DNA of 64,000 nt. Source: Cycas panzhihuaensis. Taxonomy: Eukaryota; Cycadophyta. Every line of letters starts with the position of its first letter. The first letter of the stretch is position 1. This document shows, one piece after another, positions 45,161-58,521 of this stretch. Below the pieces are notes generated by a model, which saw nothing but the letters and a program-made list of their open reading frames with translations, was not told the DNA's origin and searched no databases. The translations under genes and the position numbers were made by a program. The stretch spans positions 47,251,741 to 47,315,740 of the forward strand of contig CM041465.1 of assembly GCA_023213395.1 (NCBI GenBank). The letters run 5' to 3'.

Positions 45161-47490
45161 ATGGCAAAGGTAAGGTTGGCTGGACTGGGCACAGTGGATG
45201 TAATGGGGCATGGTGTTACCATGATCTATCTGGGACGAAAGGTGAACCAAAGGCAAAGGATATTTAGTTCTATTTGGACCTAATCAAGCCATGTACTAAA
45301 CCTTGTGAAGGCATCAGAGTGGGAGGCATTCAAAGACTACAAATCAGGGCTCACACGGTATAGGTGGTAGTGCAAGGAGACTCGAGGGTTAGGACATGGT
45401 GGCTTTCTTTAGAAAGCATAGGATGGACAATCTGGGAGGTATCTAAAGACTTCACTAGAGAGACTTTTCCCCACGTATTTGCTATGATAGAAGGAAGGTA
45501 GGATGTGAGGATAGATAGGTACTACTCAGAAGTAGACAGGCTGCATAAAAAATTAGAATGGGAAGCTGGTAACGGAGGACACCCAGAGAAGGATTTGTTT
45601 GGCATACACCCGAACTAGAAAAGACTGTTAAAACAGGAAGGGATGAGGACATGGTCCCATAAATCCAATGGTATCTATTGGAGATCCAGTCAGAGATAGA
45701 GATTAATATGGAGAGGAGGACCTCGAGTTATCCAAGTGCTAGAGGAACCAGGCCAAAAGCAGAGATCCAAGGAAGGCAGATGTGTAGGTGCATGGTGCTC
45801 CAAACAGAAGGAGAAGGGCAAGCTCAGAATCTGCAGAATCAAATGCATGGTGAGTCCATGATGTTACTTCAAGTTTTTGTGTTTGTAATCTAAATGATGT
45901 AAGTTCCAAAATAGACTCAGTCCTCGCCCCCAGGCAGGACTTACCTTGATGTTGTGAGGAATGGAAACCCTGAAGAGTATGAGATCCACCCTATTAAGAT
46001 TGGGAATAGGTTTAAAATTTGAGTCCCAAAAGAGGTAACTGACAAAACTATCCAATATTGGGAAAATAATTTAGTGGGTAGGTTTTCAGGACCCAGACCC
46101 CAGTTAGACATTATTAGAGATTGGATCTAAAATAAGTGGAAAACAAGGAACCCAGTTGAGGTTATGGCCATGGCAAAGGGATGCGTCCTCTTTAGGTTCA
46201 CTAATCAAGAGGATATGATAGCTATACTCCTAAAATCCCCTTGGATGTTTGGGAGAAAAGCCATGACGCTAGAGAAGTAGCACCCAGATTTCGATCCTGG
46301 AACTCCAATGGTAAAACAAGCCCCAGTATGGGTGCAGATGCCAGGGCTTCCCCTGCATATCTGGAACCTAGAGGTGGTCAAAGGGGTGGCCAGGACGATT
46401 GGGCCTTTACTAGCAATAGACTCAGTGACAAAACATAGATCTTTATTGATGAATGCAAGATTCTGCATCCTTATTAGGCTTGACAGTGATCTCCCAGCTG
46501 ATGTAGAGATCGAGTCAGTAGGAAGGTCCATCATTCAAAGTTTATACTTTGAAGTGGAAGGTTTTAGATGTGCAAAGTGTAAGTATAGGGGGCACCTTCC
46601 CTATCAATGCCCAGGGGTTCCATTAAGAATGGATAAGGTGGAAGGAAGCAAAGAGAAAGAAGACAAAGAAATTGAAGCAATCAGAGGGGAGGCCTTGGAA
46701 GCAGGCACGGATAAGGTAGCTAAGGAAATGGATAGGAAAGAGATAGAAGGTGAAGGAAATGAGGTATTTAGAGGTGAAGTAACATATGCTGTTAATGATA
46801 AGACCCAAAGGGGGTTAGGTCATGTATCGATCCTAGAATACGGTGTGGCAGCGGTATGTCCCAAAGATAAAATAAAGATTGGAGAGGCTCTGGGGGCAGG
46901 TAATGACAAGGAAGCCCAGGAAGATGGTAGCAAATAGAAAGAAGAAGAGGTAGGCAGAGGTGAGAACAAGGTTGAAGAAATCCTCAAAAACAGGGGACAG
47001 ACATCGATCTCAATTTTGGGATTGTCGGTAGAGGGTCCCAAAGATCATACAAAGGATGTCAGTCAGGCGACTATGGGAGGGGACATTCCCCCAACTACGA
47101 TAGAGCTGGCTCTGGCTCAGATTATGAAGAACATCAATTAGGATTTGGAGGATTACTTCTTAGAGACAGAAGAGGGGGGGCTTTAGGACCCTGCCCAAGT
47201 AGAGGGTCAAGTAGGAACCATAGCAGAAGTGCTTCTGAGGGGTTAAAGGAATGTAACCGAGAAAGGGAGGAGGTGGGACTCGAAAATAGGTCTCAAAAGG
47301 TAATATATCAGATCCGAAGAAGGCTCCAGACTATGGGCTAGAGAAGAAGGTAGGAAGACCTCCCAAAAAGGTAACTAAGGAGAAGGAAACAATGGCCTAG
47401 ATTGACATGGGATACTAAAGTACTTTAAAGGACGGGGGGGTGTTAGAGGGTCCTCTCCTCAAAAGTAGGAAAGGATGATGGTAGGGGCTT
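45161..47490 (+). pseudogene. LINE ORF1: DUF4283-like RNA-binding protein with CCHC knuckle
   Basis: ORF1 protein binds LINE RNA. The likely start is ATG 45161 (MAKVRLAGLGTVDVMG), 95 bases into the element; frames then break repeatedly up to about 46150. From 46164 frame 3 reads a DUF4283-type domain (GCVLFRFTNQEDMIAILLKS, PVWVQMPGLPLHIWNLEVV) with one TAG at 46278-46280. An intact CCHC knuckle at 46569-46610 reads CAKCKYRGHLPYQC, spacing 2-4-4. The C-terminal part to 46937 is acidic/basic and Lys/Glu-rich; after a stop, degraded sequence continues to ORF2. Upstream boundary confidence is low. Confidence 0.82.
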
Positions 47491-47499
47491 TGGATATCC

Positions 47500-50400
47500 A
47501 TGAAGATCCTTTCCTGGAATATAAGGGGCCTTAATGCCCCATCAAAGCAAAGATTGGTAAAGGAAATGAGGATAAGGATAGACGCAGATTTAGTTCTTTT
47601 GCAGGAGATAAAACTAGATTAGATCAAGGAAAGAGAGGTGCTCAACAAGATCTAGAGAAGGGGAGAAGGTAGGAAAGTCGATGGATCAACAGGCTCTCGG
47701 GGGTTGGTCTCTCTTTAGAACCCAAACAGATGGAAGGGTTATGAGGTGGTCAAAAGTGAACATTTCATAATCTTAAGTTTGGTATGTATGCAGACCAATA
47801 GGGTGTGCTGGATCACTAACATTTATGCCCCCACAACTCTTGAGGGTAGAAAGAGTTTATGGGAAAGGTTGGTAGAGGCACATAAAGATTAGGTAGGCCC
47901 ATGGCTGGTTGCTGGGGACTTCAATACGCCTCTGAATCTATAGGAAAAGAAAGGTGGGTAGGAAGGGTGGTCCAGAAGTATGTCAGATTTCAAAGAGTTT
48001 TTACAATCAGGGGGCCTGATGGATGTCCCCCTTAAGGGAGCCAGGTATACTTGGTCCAATAGGCATTTGGGACATAATCACATCCAGTGTAGGTTAGATA
48101 GAATGCTAAACAATTATAAATGGTCATGCCATTTTGAAGGAATTAAACTAGAGGCTCTCCGGAAAACTAGATCAAACCACTCCCTGCTAGTTATGGAGGG
48201 GTCCTTCCTAGGAAAACATGTGGGGACCCCCTTCCACTTTGAACTTATGTGGTAAAAGCATCTGGATCTTAGGGAGAGGATCAGTGAGTGGTGGGGAATT
48301 TTGGTTCCTGGATACGCTATGTTCAGGTTCTCAAAGAAGCTAAATTGGATTAAACAACAAATTAAAGCTTGGAATAAGGAAGTCTTTGGAAATATTTTTG
48401 AAGACAAAGGTGCCCTGCTGGAGGAGCTAAAAAAGATCGAGGATAAGATCCAACTTGAGGGAAGATCTTTGGACTTGGATCTATCTGAACAATTAACCAC
48501 CAACAAACTAGAAGAGGTGTTGACTAGGGAGGAACTCCACTGGAAACAAAAATCCAGGGAGCTATGGATAAGGGAGGGGGATAGAAATATAAAGTTCTTC
48601 TATTTGTCTACCTTGAAGCATAGGGCCCACAACAGGATCAGTAAACTTCAAAGGAAGGATGGGGTTATGATCGAGTGAGAGGATCAATTTGGAGGAATTG
48701 CGTTGGACTACTTTAAGGAGTTATATGTAGAACTTGGATGTTAGGATCCTGACCTAAGAGCTGGCCTTATGCAATATATTCTGAATGTCATTTCTGAAGC
48801 TCAAAATAGTAAATTGATAAAACCTTTTTCTCAGGATGAAGTCGAGAAAGCCTTATTCAAAATGGGTAGGGATAAGGCCCCTGGGCCAAATGGATTCCCC
48901 CCTGATTTCTTTCAGGAATTTTAGGATATCATCAAGGATGATTTAATGTTGGCACTAAATGAATTTTTTCACAAGAGAACAATTCTGAAAGAATGGCATG
49001 CCACCTTTCTAGTCTTGATCTTGAAGAAGGAGGGAGCGGATGCAATGGAAGATTTTAGACCTATCAGCCTCTACAATGTAAAATATAAAATTTTGGCTAA
49101 GGTATTAGCAAATCACCTCAAGGAGTGCCTTCCATACATCATCTCTCCAAATTAGGATAGCTTTGTTAAGGGTAGATAAATTACGGATGGTATTATTACA
49201 GTACATGAAACTATGCACTCGACCTTTCACAGGAAGGAGGTAGGTATGATAATAAAAACAGATATGTCCAAGGCCTACTATAGGGTGGCATGGGACTATT
49301 TGTTGGATTGCTTAAAAGCATTCAATTTTGGGGAGGTTTGGAGGGATTGGATGAGATGCTACATATCCAGGGTTTCATTTTCAGTGATTCTAAATGAGAG
49401 GTTGACTTCCTTCTTTCCTGGTTATAGGGGTTTGAGATAAGGAGACCCCCTTTCACCCTTCATCTTCATAATTATGGTAGAATTACTAGGGAGGGCTACA
49501 ATGGAGGCTCAGAGGCTAGGGTGGATATCAGGGCTAAAGCCATCTTCTAATTTGGATAATATTATCCATCATCAGTTTGTTGATGACAATATCTTTCTGT
49601 GTAGGGCTTCCTTGGGTGAGGTCAGGGCCTTGAAAGAAGGTCTCTAGGCATATGAGAGGGCTACCAATCAAAGAATTAATTTGGATAAGAGCTTAGTATT
49701 CTTCATCAATACAATGGACAGGCTGCAGAGAAGGATTACTAGGATTCTAGAGATCTCTAGTAGACCCCTTCCTGCCTCATATCTAGGGATGCCACTATTT
49801 GTGAGTAAGATGGTTAAGAATCTGTGGGATCCCATTGTGGGTAGGTTTAACAAGAAGTTGGTTGGATGGAAAGAGGTGCTCCTAAGCTGGGCTGGGAAAA
49901 TTCAGCTTGTGGTGGCCTCTCTTCAGAGCATTCCAGTCTACCAAATATCCTTATTCAAGATGTCGGGCAAGGTTATATCTACCCTTGAGGGCATTATGAG
50001 GAGATTTCCATGGGTTGGGGCCGAAGATAGAAACAGATTCCATCTAGTATCATGGGAGAAGGTTTGTAAGACCAAGTGGGCAGGAGGACTCAATTGTAGA
50101 AGGCTGGGTCTCTTTAATGGAGCTCTCCTGGCCAAGATGGGGTGGAGACTAACCAAAGAAGTAGGATCAATGTGGGGAAAAATTTTAGCCAGGAAATACT
50201 TAGGGGATAAACACTTCTTGATGGATGAGGAGTGTAGCTCGTCGGGATCCCCCATTTGGAAAGCTATATGGTCTATGTGCTCCATCTTGCACAAAGGTAT
50301 GTGATGGATATTGGGAGACAGAGAAAGTATAAGGTTTTAGGAAGATAAGTGGTGCAGGCCCTCTAAGTTAGAGGAGATGCCAGATATTGGTAACATGAAG

Positions 50401-51707
50401 AGGGCATGTGAGAATAACTATGGAACTCCAATCAAGCAGTACTGGGTGGGGCACGGTAAGAACAGGCTTTGGAGATCTTTTAAGGAGCTGCAAGGTTTCG
50501 AGGAGGAGATTCAGAGAGTGAAAGGGATATTATAAAACCAGTATATCCTAAAGTAGACTTCTTCTGACTTATTGGTATGGCCCCTTTCATCTTTAGGCTC
50601 ATACACGGTTAAAGATGGATATAATCTGATGTTGGTTAGAGATGGATGGGCTAGGAATGACATGCTGGCTAGGATTTGGAAGCTGGGGCTTCTTCCAAAG
50701 ATTGCAGCTTTCTAGTGGCTCTGTCTTCAAAATAAAATTTTAACAATGGACAACCTCTTGAAGCGGGGTTTTCATATGGTGAACAGGTGCGAATTATGTA
50801 AGGAGGAAGCTGAGTCCCTAGATCAACTCAGTATTCATTATCCCTATTCTAAAGGAATATGGGAAGGCTTCTGGTCCAGGCTAGGTACAGTATGTGTTTC
50901 TCCTAAATCATTGAAAGACCAATGGTTGGCTTGGGACCCTCCATTTAAGAGCAAAATTCTAGGTAGATTCTGGAAGAAGATTCTCCTGGTAGGTACATGG
51001 TACATTTGGAAGGAGCACAATAGGAGAAATTTTCAAGGTAAAGAGATGGACAACATTAAATTGTTCGCTGAGATCAGGAGAGGCATTCTAGAAATGTTAG
51101 TCCCCCCAAAGAAGGATAAGATCCCTAAGGGAGAATAAGGTATCCTTGAGGCATGGGGTATTAGCTATCCAAAGGGTGGCAGTGAGAAGAGGAGAGCTAC
51201 TTATTGGAACCTACCAGAAGCAACCTAGGAAAAAGTTAACTTTGATGGAGCTGCTAAAGGAAACCTTAGAGAGGCGGGTGGGGGAGGTCTCTGCAGGGAT
51301 CATACGGGGAATGTGAAATGGGCTTTTGCAAAGTGTTTTATATCCAATTGAATCAAAGAGCAGAGATACGGGCCATGCAAAGGGTGGTAGCTTTGATGGA
51401 CGAGGAGGAGGTACAAAAAGTGGTAGTAGAAGGGGATTCCATGTATGTGATCAAGTGTTTAAGGGGGGAGGCAGAGCCAAGATGGAATAATAAAGAGATT
51501 ATCAGTGATGTGCAAGACATTCTAAGCTCCAAGTTGAGTGTTCAGATCTAGCATACCTATAGGGAAGGGAATTCGGTGGTGGATTGGTTGGCAAATTGGC
51601 CTATGCTAAATAAAAGTACTAAGATTTGGAAGGAGGACTTCTCGGAAGAGCTTCTAAGTCTGGTTAGGACTGACGCACATATTGGATTGGCAGACAAGGG
51701 AGGTTGA
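47500..51707 (+). pseudogene. LINE ORF2: endonuclease, reverse transcriptase, RNase H
   Basis: ORF2 nicks target DNA and copies LINE RNA there. ATG 47500 begins the APE endonuclease: SWNIRGLN, LLQEIK (Glu 47605-47607), AGDFN (Asp 47917-47919), and RSNHS where RSDHS is usual (Asn 48175-48177). RT follows, with GRDKAPGPNGFPPDFFQEF near 48865-48920, DFRPISLYNVKYK and the active site FVDD at 49576-49587 (FADD is usual). A zinc-binding RT-tail (CELCKEEAESLDQL) is near 50790. RNase H (VNFDGAAKGN, EGDSMYVIKCL) covers about 51235-51610. One frame is kept from 47500 to 51348 with 21 stops; then a small deletion shifts it, ending at TGA 51705-51707. Confidence 0.93.
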
Positions 51708-51844
51708 GTGGATTCTTCATTAATCAAGGCTAGACCATGGGCTTGTCATGGTCATCTTACTTAAGCTGATGGGCTATGATGTATAAGGTTTGGGGGCCTA
51801 GTTAAAACCCCTTCTAATATTATTTTACCTTATCAAAAAAAAAA
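51708..51844 (+). other. LINE 3' UTR and A-tail
   Basis: A 127-bp region after ORF2 ends in ten A residues (51835-51844). There is no hexamer AATAAA close by. The tail abuts the right target duplication. Confidence 0.85.
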
Positions 51845-51857
51845 CTCTACTCAAAGA
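51845..51857. repeat. LINE target-site duplication, right
   Basis: CTCTACTCAAAGA is identical to 45053-45065. Confidence 0.9.
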
Positions 51858-54383
51858 AGGCAACCTTTAAAGAATGATCCACTCAAAATTTCAAGGATTC
51901 AAAATATTATAATGACATTCCTTTCATATACATCATGCTCTTTGGGGTATAAGCACCCTTGTAATTACATTACTCAATGTACATAGAGAGACATTACCTA
52001 GTAATTTAAGGTCATAGTTATATATCTTCACAATTAGGGTATCAAAGGAAAAAAAAAAGGGAGCATCTCTAAGTGGATAAGATCTAGACAATATTAAAGG
52101 AATATAAGTTCTTCAAGCTTGAATGGTAGGAGAGAGAATTGAAACAACAAGTCAAAGAAGAAACTCTAAGAATATAAGGAGTACATATTCACCATACATT
52201 TCCTTAATATTAGGCCTTTTCCCAAATCTATGAATGTTATATATAATTTCATTTTTTCACTCTTTAGATATTCTTAGATATACATTCACTACATGTCATT
52301 TCCCTAATACTACATTTCATTACTTAAATTTTCTCAGCATTTGTCTTACACTATATTTAATTGAGCATTTATTTATTTGCCTAAGTATATTACATTTCTT
52401 ATAATGATGATGTCTTACCCAACATTTCCTATATGTTATGCAGCTATAATGAAGTTGAGTCAATACACATAATAAGCCTTTTTTCTTCTATTGCAATATT
52501 ATCTCTTTTGTCATTCTTTACTTATATTTATATTCTTTTGCATTTTTTACATTATCTTTTAATATAATTGCTCCTCTCACATAGCCCACTATGTAAATCT
52601 CTTCAAGTAAATGAGAATTGAGTACTCATTGTTTGAAGATGAATATCATATAAGGAATTTATATCCCTTGTTTATTTTTATTTTCTTTCATAGTCTCATT
52701 TGCCACTTCTTAAGGTTGAGTTCATAATTAGTTCCTAAAAACTATTATACCTTTCTTGAAAATAATTTTCTATATCAATATAAAAAATCTATTTTCTAAA
52801 TTGACTCATTGTAAAAACATATTATTTAGGTTCATTTGAATCATAAGTCTTCTTTGGGACTTAAACCCTAGGACCACCCTCATTTATTATTTTCTTATGC
52901 TTAAATAAGGCACTCTTAGTTTGATTTTTGATATGATTTTATTGTTGGATCTAGGATTGACACATGCCCTATCTATTATAATTGTGACTTTAGAACCTAA
53001 GTTCTTGTTTTGTTGTTCCTATTATTTTTTTTTTATCATGCTACATGTTTCTATTATTGTATCATTCTCTTTATGGTGTTTTGACATTCATACCACATTT
53101 GTTATGGGTGTTTCTATAATATTATTCTTCATATACCACATATATGTTTGTTATTTATATAACATCACCACATCTCTCTTCATAGAACCTACGGTATCTA
53201 GCCTATTGTGTTGTATCTTCCTTCAACATTTCTATAGTATCACTACATAACTTGTATTGAAAATAAGTAGTATCATCATATCCTTCATTTGGTATATTGC
53301 AATACTATTTTATTTTAGAAGTATATATGTTTCTTATATAATTTGATTTAATTTTACTTTATTTTCACTTGCAATTCTATTTCTGATTTTTGATTGTTGT
53401 TGTTTGTTGTTTTCTAATTTCTAATCGATTGCTCTCACATTGATTTATTCTCTTACTTATTTGATCTTTTCTCTCATTGAATATCATTTTGGGAGAATTA
53501 TCATAGTTTCATAATCACACAACTTATACATTTCCTCATTTATGATGAAGCCCTATTAGATTCTTATTTAAATAGATTTCTATTTTAAATTTAGATTTTT
53601 TCTAATAAATAATGGATGCATTAGTAAACTTTTCTAATATTATTTTGTAAAAAGAAGAACATTAGATAAGAAAGTACTACTCATGTTTACTCATCATTAA
53701 AAGAAAGCATCTCTCAAGCAATAAACTAGATAAGAGATTATATTCTTATTTGATTTATTTTGAATATTTTATTTAATCAATTATTGCAAAAGAAACAAAA
53801 GAAAAAAAATTAATTAATTTATTTTGGGAAAATACAAAAAATAAATTAATGTAGTAAAAGAACATAAAGATCTTTATTAAAAATTATTTATTTACACTCT
53901 ATAAATACAATCATTGATGACCATACATATATAAATATTCTTTCATTATTCATAGAAATAATGTTGTTTGTGTAGTGAATTTTATTCATTTCTCTCAAGA
54001 TATTAAATCTAAGTATTTTCTTAGATTAAGAGAATAAGGCCTATTCCACACAAAACATTTTGGCAATTATACTAGGGACTAGTTTGTTATCCCCTTTCTT
54101 GCATAATTGAGTATTATGTCTAGAATAATAAACATTTTGGAAACCATACTAGGAAGCCTTACCTTGTATCTTTCATTGTTTCTTTTACTCCCTCACTCAT
54201 AAAACATCTTGTTCCATCATGAAGATTACTTCATGCTTCTAAGAGAATAGTTTAGAGCCTATATTTAGGAATTCTCATGTTATGATTATTGTGGAAATCA
54301 TAGTTACATTTGACTTTCTCCATCTTTCTTTAGAGTTAGCACTCTTTTGTTCCCTTTACTTTTAATTGTTGTCTTGAACATGT
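51858..54383. other. AT-rich intergenic sequence
   Basis: There are 2.5 kb of AT-rich DNA with no element or gene recognised. A plus frame at 52921-53250 encodes 109 residues rich in Phe, Ile, Ser and Cys. It looks hydrophobic because it is T-rich; I do not believe it is a real membrane protein. Confidence 0.6.
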
Positions 54384-54990
54384 TGTCAAAAGCTAGTTCT
54401 AAATAACCAAATCTACCACCAAATTCTATTCTATTTTATAATAAGAACAAGATTTAAAACTATAATCAAATGTAAGTACATAAACCTGAGATCATTCAAT
54501 ACATACATATGAAAAGCATAAGCATTACCAAGTACACTAGATTTAATATGGTAAAATCCTAGCAGGGTAGTAGGAAAACATCCACATATGAAAGGTATTA
54601 AACTTTATTGATCAAGAATAGAAATTTATATAATAATTACCACATAATTCTCATAACAACAATAATAATAACTATCACATAAAAATAACCCAATTTAGGT
54701 TATATAAAAAGTGTCATAAGAAGGTAAAAAATCTCAATCATCAGATCTTGTATCTTTTTTATGAATGACCCTGATTTTCTTTACTATTTGATAGGTTTTA
54801 AACCCTAAAATTTTGCTTTAGGGCCTAAATCCCCATTTATTGGGGGTAGTCCAACACCTCCCTATACCCCTCCAGCCAAGGGGGGATGTCGCCCCCCTTG
54901 GATCCTTCCAAGGAAAGTTGGTGGAGGAAAATTGTGTTGAAAACAAGTCAAAATTTTAGCCACTTATACATTATTGTCACATACCTAATA
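54384..54990 (-). repeat. G 3' LTR
   Basis: 607 bp, TGTCAAAAGCTAGTTC to CACATACCTAATA (CA changed to TA). Its minus strand aligns with D's 3' LTR: TAGTTATTATTATTGTTGTTATGAG, TTCTCTATTC/TTCTATTCTTGATCAATAAAG and GGATTTTACCATATTAAATC parallel D near 18640-18770. Confidence 0.83.
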
Positions 54991-56700
54991 ATCTTAACCT
55001 TGACAATAATTTTACTTGATACCTTCCTTGAACCGTTTATCACCTTTATTATAAGCCAAGAGAAGATAAACACCATTTGAGCTTCTCTAGTATTATTGGT
55101 TTAGTAAACATATCTGTACAATTCTATTGAGTATGAACTTTCTCGAGAGCTACTCCACCTACTTCAACAACTTGTCTCACAAAGTGATATCTGAGTGTAA
55201 TGTGCTTTGTCCTATTATGATAAGTTAGATTCTTGGCTAAGTAAGTGGCACTTCGACTATTATAAAATACCTTTACCTTATCTTGTTCCCTTCTAAGCTC
55301 ACCTAATAAACCCTGGAATAAAGTTTCCTCCTTACAAGTATGTGCTGTAGTAATATACTCTACTGCTATAGTAGATAAAGAAATCGTGCTTTAAAGTTTA
55401 GGCATCCAACTAACTAGACCATTTGCAAGAGTAAACATATAACCTAAGTTATTCTTATTTTATCCAAATCTCTTACAAAATCTAAATTCACATGTTAACA
55501 AACTAAATTAGCTATACCACTAAAAGTGATGCAATAGTTACTAATACCTTTTAAATATTGAAGCACCCATTTCACTATTACCCAATGCTCTTTACCTATA
55601 TTTTCCATATATTTACTAATCACATTGACTGCATGTGAAATAATAGGTCTTATACATACCATGGCATATATTAAACTTCATATTGCACTAGAATAAGGTA
55701 TATGAGATATATATTCCTTTTCTTCTATATAACTAGGACTCAAACTTGAAGAAAACTTGAAATGGGAAGTATACAAGATATTAATAGGTTTCACATTCCT
55801 CATACTAAATCTATTTAGTATCTTTTCCATATATTTCCATTGTGATAACCAAAGCTTACCATTCTTCTTGTCTCTATATATCTCCATGCCCAAGATTTAT
55901 TTTACTACTCCAAGATCCTTCATATCAAATATCCTGGCTATTTGAGCCTTCAACCTATTGATTTATATTATACTTTTGCTTGCCATAAGCATGTCATCAA
56001 CATATAATACCAAAATAATGAATAATCCATTGTCCAAGATTTTAAAATAAATATAATGATCATACTTACTTCATTTAAAATTTTAGCTCTCTATGAATGA
56101 ATCAAAGTTCTTGTACCATTACCTGGATGATTGCTTTAAGCCATATAAAGATTTCTTAAGACTAAAAATAAATTTATTCTTACCATCCTACACAAAGCCT
56201 TCTAGTTGTTCCATTATTATTTTCTCCTCTAAATCTTCATGTAGAAATGTTATTTTAATATCTAATTACTCCAACTCTAAATCAAGTGAGACCACTAATG
56301 TTAACACAACTTGAATAGAAACAAGCTTGATAATTGGTGAAAAGATTTTATAGAAATCTATACCTATTTTTTGTGCAAAACCTTTACCACTAATCTTGCC
56401 CTATATCTTTCTTTCCCATCAACATCTATTTTCTTTTTATAGACCCAGCTACAACCAATAGTTTTCCTACCTTATGGAAGCTATACCAAGTCCCATGAGT
56501 TATTCCTCTCTAAGGCATCTATTTCTTCCTACATGGCCCTTATCCACCTTGAACCATGGACATCATCCATTACCTCCTAATAACATGTAGGTTCTCCATC
56601 ATTAGATATCAAACCAATAGAAATAGTTAGGCTATATCTTTCAAGAAGATGTCTGACCTATGTAGATCTTCTTACAGATAGTTGAAAAGTGTTCTTATAT
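54991..56700 (-). pseudogene. G RNase H and reverse transcriptase
   Basis: On the minus strand, RT reads SWVYKKKIDVDGK, RARLVVKGFAQKIGIDFYKIF, then SLYGLKQSSR. The active site is intact: LVLYVDDMLMAS (complement of 55993-56004 codes YVDD). A better-preserved stretch at 55678-55893 covers the RT tail (GMEIYRDKKNGKLWLSQWKY, NRFSMRNVKPINI). RNase H lies between 54991 and 55680 and is stop-ridden. Several stops are TAG at usual Trp or Gln sites. It resembles D's RT, but with YVDD kept. Confidence 0.87.
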
Positions 56701-57700
56701 TCTTGTATTTCTCCCACAAGTTTATCTTTAAAAAACTCTTCTTTCTTTTCTGCTTCTCAAGATGGTTGAGTTTCAAACTTTACCTATTAATGTTCTATTT
56801 TTTGTTCCTATTTCATCTTAGCTTTTATAGTGTCTAATTTCAAGAAGGGAGATTTATCAAATACCACATCTCTATTGATGATGATTTTATAGGTAGTAGG
56901 ATCCCATAACCTATATCCCTTAACTTCATCCTTAGCACCATACCCAACAAAGATGTATCTTCTAAATTTTGGGTCTAATTTTGTATATTGACTTTTATCA
57001 GTCAAACTATAAGCATCATAACAAAATATTTTCAAATATGTATAATCACATAAGTGTCTTATACATATCTCTTTAGGAATTTTGTAGTCTATTGTAACTA
57101 ATGGTGATCTAATTACCAGATATCAAGATGTTTGAATTGTTTCTACCTATAAGCCTTGTTCGATACCTACATTATTGAGCATACTTCTTACTCTTTCTAA
57201 ATTTGTTATATTCATATATTTTACAATGCCATTCTACTGTAGAGTATAACATATGGTTTTATATCTTTTAATTCCTAATTCTTTGAGATAGGTTTCAAAC
57301 TCTAAAGAAGTGAAATCACCTCTATTATATATTCATAAACACTTGATTAATATGCTTATTCTCTTTTTAACCAAAGATTTAAATTTCTTATATACACTAA
57401 ATACTTTAGACTTTCTTTTTAGAAAATAGACCCACACCTTCCTAGAGTAGTCATCTATGAATATAATAAAATATAGTGACCCTCCATAAGATATTATAGG
57501 GGATGGTCCCCATGCATCTGAATGGACATCATCTAAAATACCTTTACTTGTGTGACTACCACTTTTAAATATGAGTCTACACTACTTTCCAAAAACATAA
57601 TGTTTATAAAATATCAAATCTAGAAGCTTCAACTTAAGAAGTAACTTACAGTTTATTAGCTTTTTCAATCCTTTCTCACTCATGTGCCCCAACCTTTCAT
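56701..57700 (-). pseudogene. G integrase
   Basis: The core reads VHSDAWGPSPIISYGGSLYF and FIDDYSRKVWVYFLKRKSK near 57400-57560. The first catalytic Asp is present. The second is lost (IYNRGDF where TDNGGEF is usual), and the glutamate region reads NGIVKYMN, with Lys in place of Glu. The integrase tail is open at 56808-57035 (IFCYDAYSLTDKSQYTKLD, FVGYGAKDEVKGYRLWDP). Inactive. Confidence 0.85.
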
Positions 57701-58521
57701 GTCATAACCAAGTAGGATCTTCTACTATCTTTGATACTACAATTCCTTGACTAATTTCTGTATTCTCTAATAGAGTATAAAGGTTTCCTTTCTTTAAAGC
57801 CTTTATGATAACTAAGGCACCCTTTAACACCTTTATAACTCCTATATGACCTATATAATTATAGCCACTAGAAACTAATTCGCCCAAAGAAATCAAGTTT
57901 CTTTTAAGTTTTGGTACATGTCTTACTTCTATTAAGGTTCTCACTACACCATCAAACATCTTGATCCCGATGCTACTAATCCTAATAGTTTTATAGGAAA
58001 TATCATTTCCCAAAAAAACATCACCACCATCAAGAGGCTAGTATGAAGAAAACTAACTCTTGTATGAACACATGTGGTGTGAAGCATCTAGATCTAATAG
58101 CCAATCATGATGATAATAAGAAACATTATATGCAATTAAGAGTTCATCATCTATACCTTGACTTCATTCTACCTAATTTACCTCCTTAATAGAGTCTTCC
58201 TTCTTCCATAACTCTTTTCTCTTCTAATAGTCCTTCATAAGCTACCATGTCTTATTGTAATACCAATATTTTACCTTACCCTTCTTGCCTTTTGACTTCG
58301 ATCTTTATGTATTTCTAAAACTTTATTCTCTTTCAATGGAGACACCCCTTGTTGTCATGGATTTTGGTGTGGAGGCTTCTAAACTACATTTCCTCCTCAC
58401 CAGTTTAGTCAATAAGGCATTCACAATAGAGTCATAATCTAGCTCATTAGTAGTACTAAAACTAATGGAGGTGACATTGTTATCTCAAGACTTAGGTAAT
58501 GAGTATAATAAGTTTACTACC
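57701..58521 (-). pseudogene. G pre-integrase region, protease remnant and gag (truncated)
   Basis: The GAG-pre-integrase segment is open at 57702-58013 (GNDISYKTIRISSIG, VPKLKRNLISLGELVSSG), ending at a TAG where Trp of WHxRLGH is usual. The protease is poorly preserved. Gag is seen at 58130-58521. In its nucleocapsid (about 58230-58290) all three zinc cysteines are Tyr (YWYYNKTW, then KDY). The gag N-terminus is missing beyond the F insertion. Confidence 0.82.

Larger units (their letters stand above)
45066..51844 (+). mobile_element. Full-length L1-type LINE with RNase H domain
   Basis: A 6.78-kb element has 5' leader, ORF1, ORF2 (endonuclease, RT, zinc-binding region, RNase H), a short 3' UTR and a 10-base A-tail (51835-51844), flanked by perfect 13-bp duplications. 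This is the complete plant L1 layout. It therefore integrated at full length rather than being 5' truncated. ORF2 now holds 21 in-frame stops and ORF1 several more, so it is dead. No LTR is present. The C-terminal RNase H is characteristic of part of the plant L1 clade. Confidence 0.94.
54384..58521 (-). mobile_element. Ty1/copia element G, cut by F in gag
   Basis: G is a minus-strand copia with a complete 3' LTR (54384-54990), RNase H, RT, integrase, pre-integrase region and part of gag. It is closely related to D by LTR and protein. At 58521 its gag is interrupted by the plus-strand LTR F. I did not find the rest of gag or the 5' LTR to the right. Stops and frame changes occur throughout. 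Confidence 0.88.

Noticed and set aside
45678-46055. Short frames at 45678-45893 (+) and 45864-46055 (-) as genes within the LINE
   Set aside because: They fall in the degraded ORF1 region of the LINE and do not match its domains.
52921-53250. 109-codon hydrophobic frame, possible membrane protein
   Set aside because: T-rich DNA gives Phe/Ile/Leu codons by default. There is no signal, promoter or neighbouring exon.
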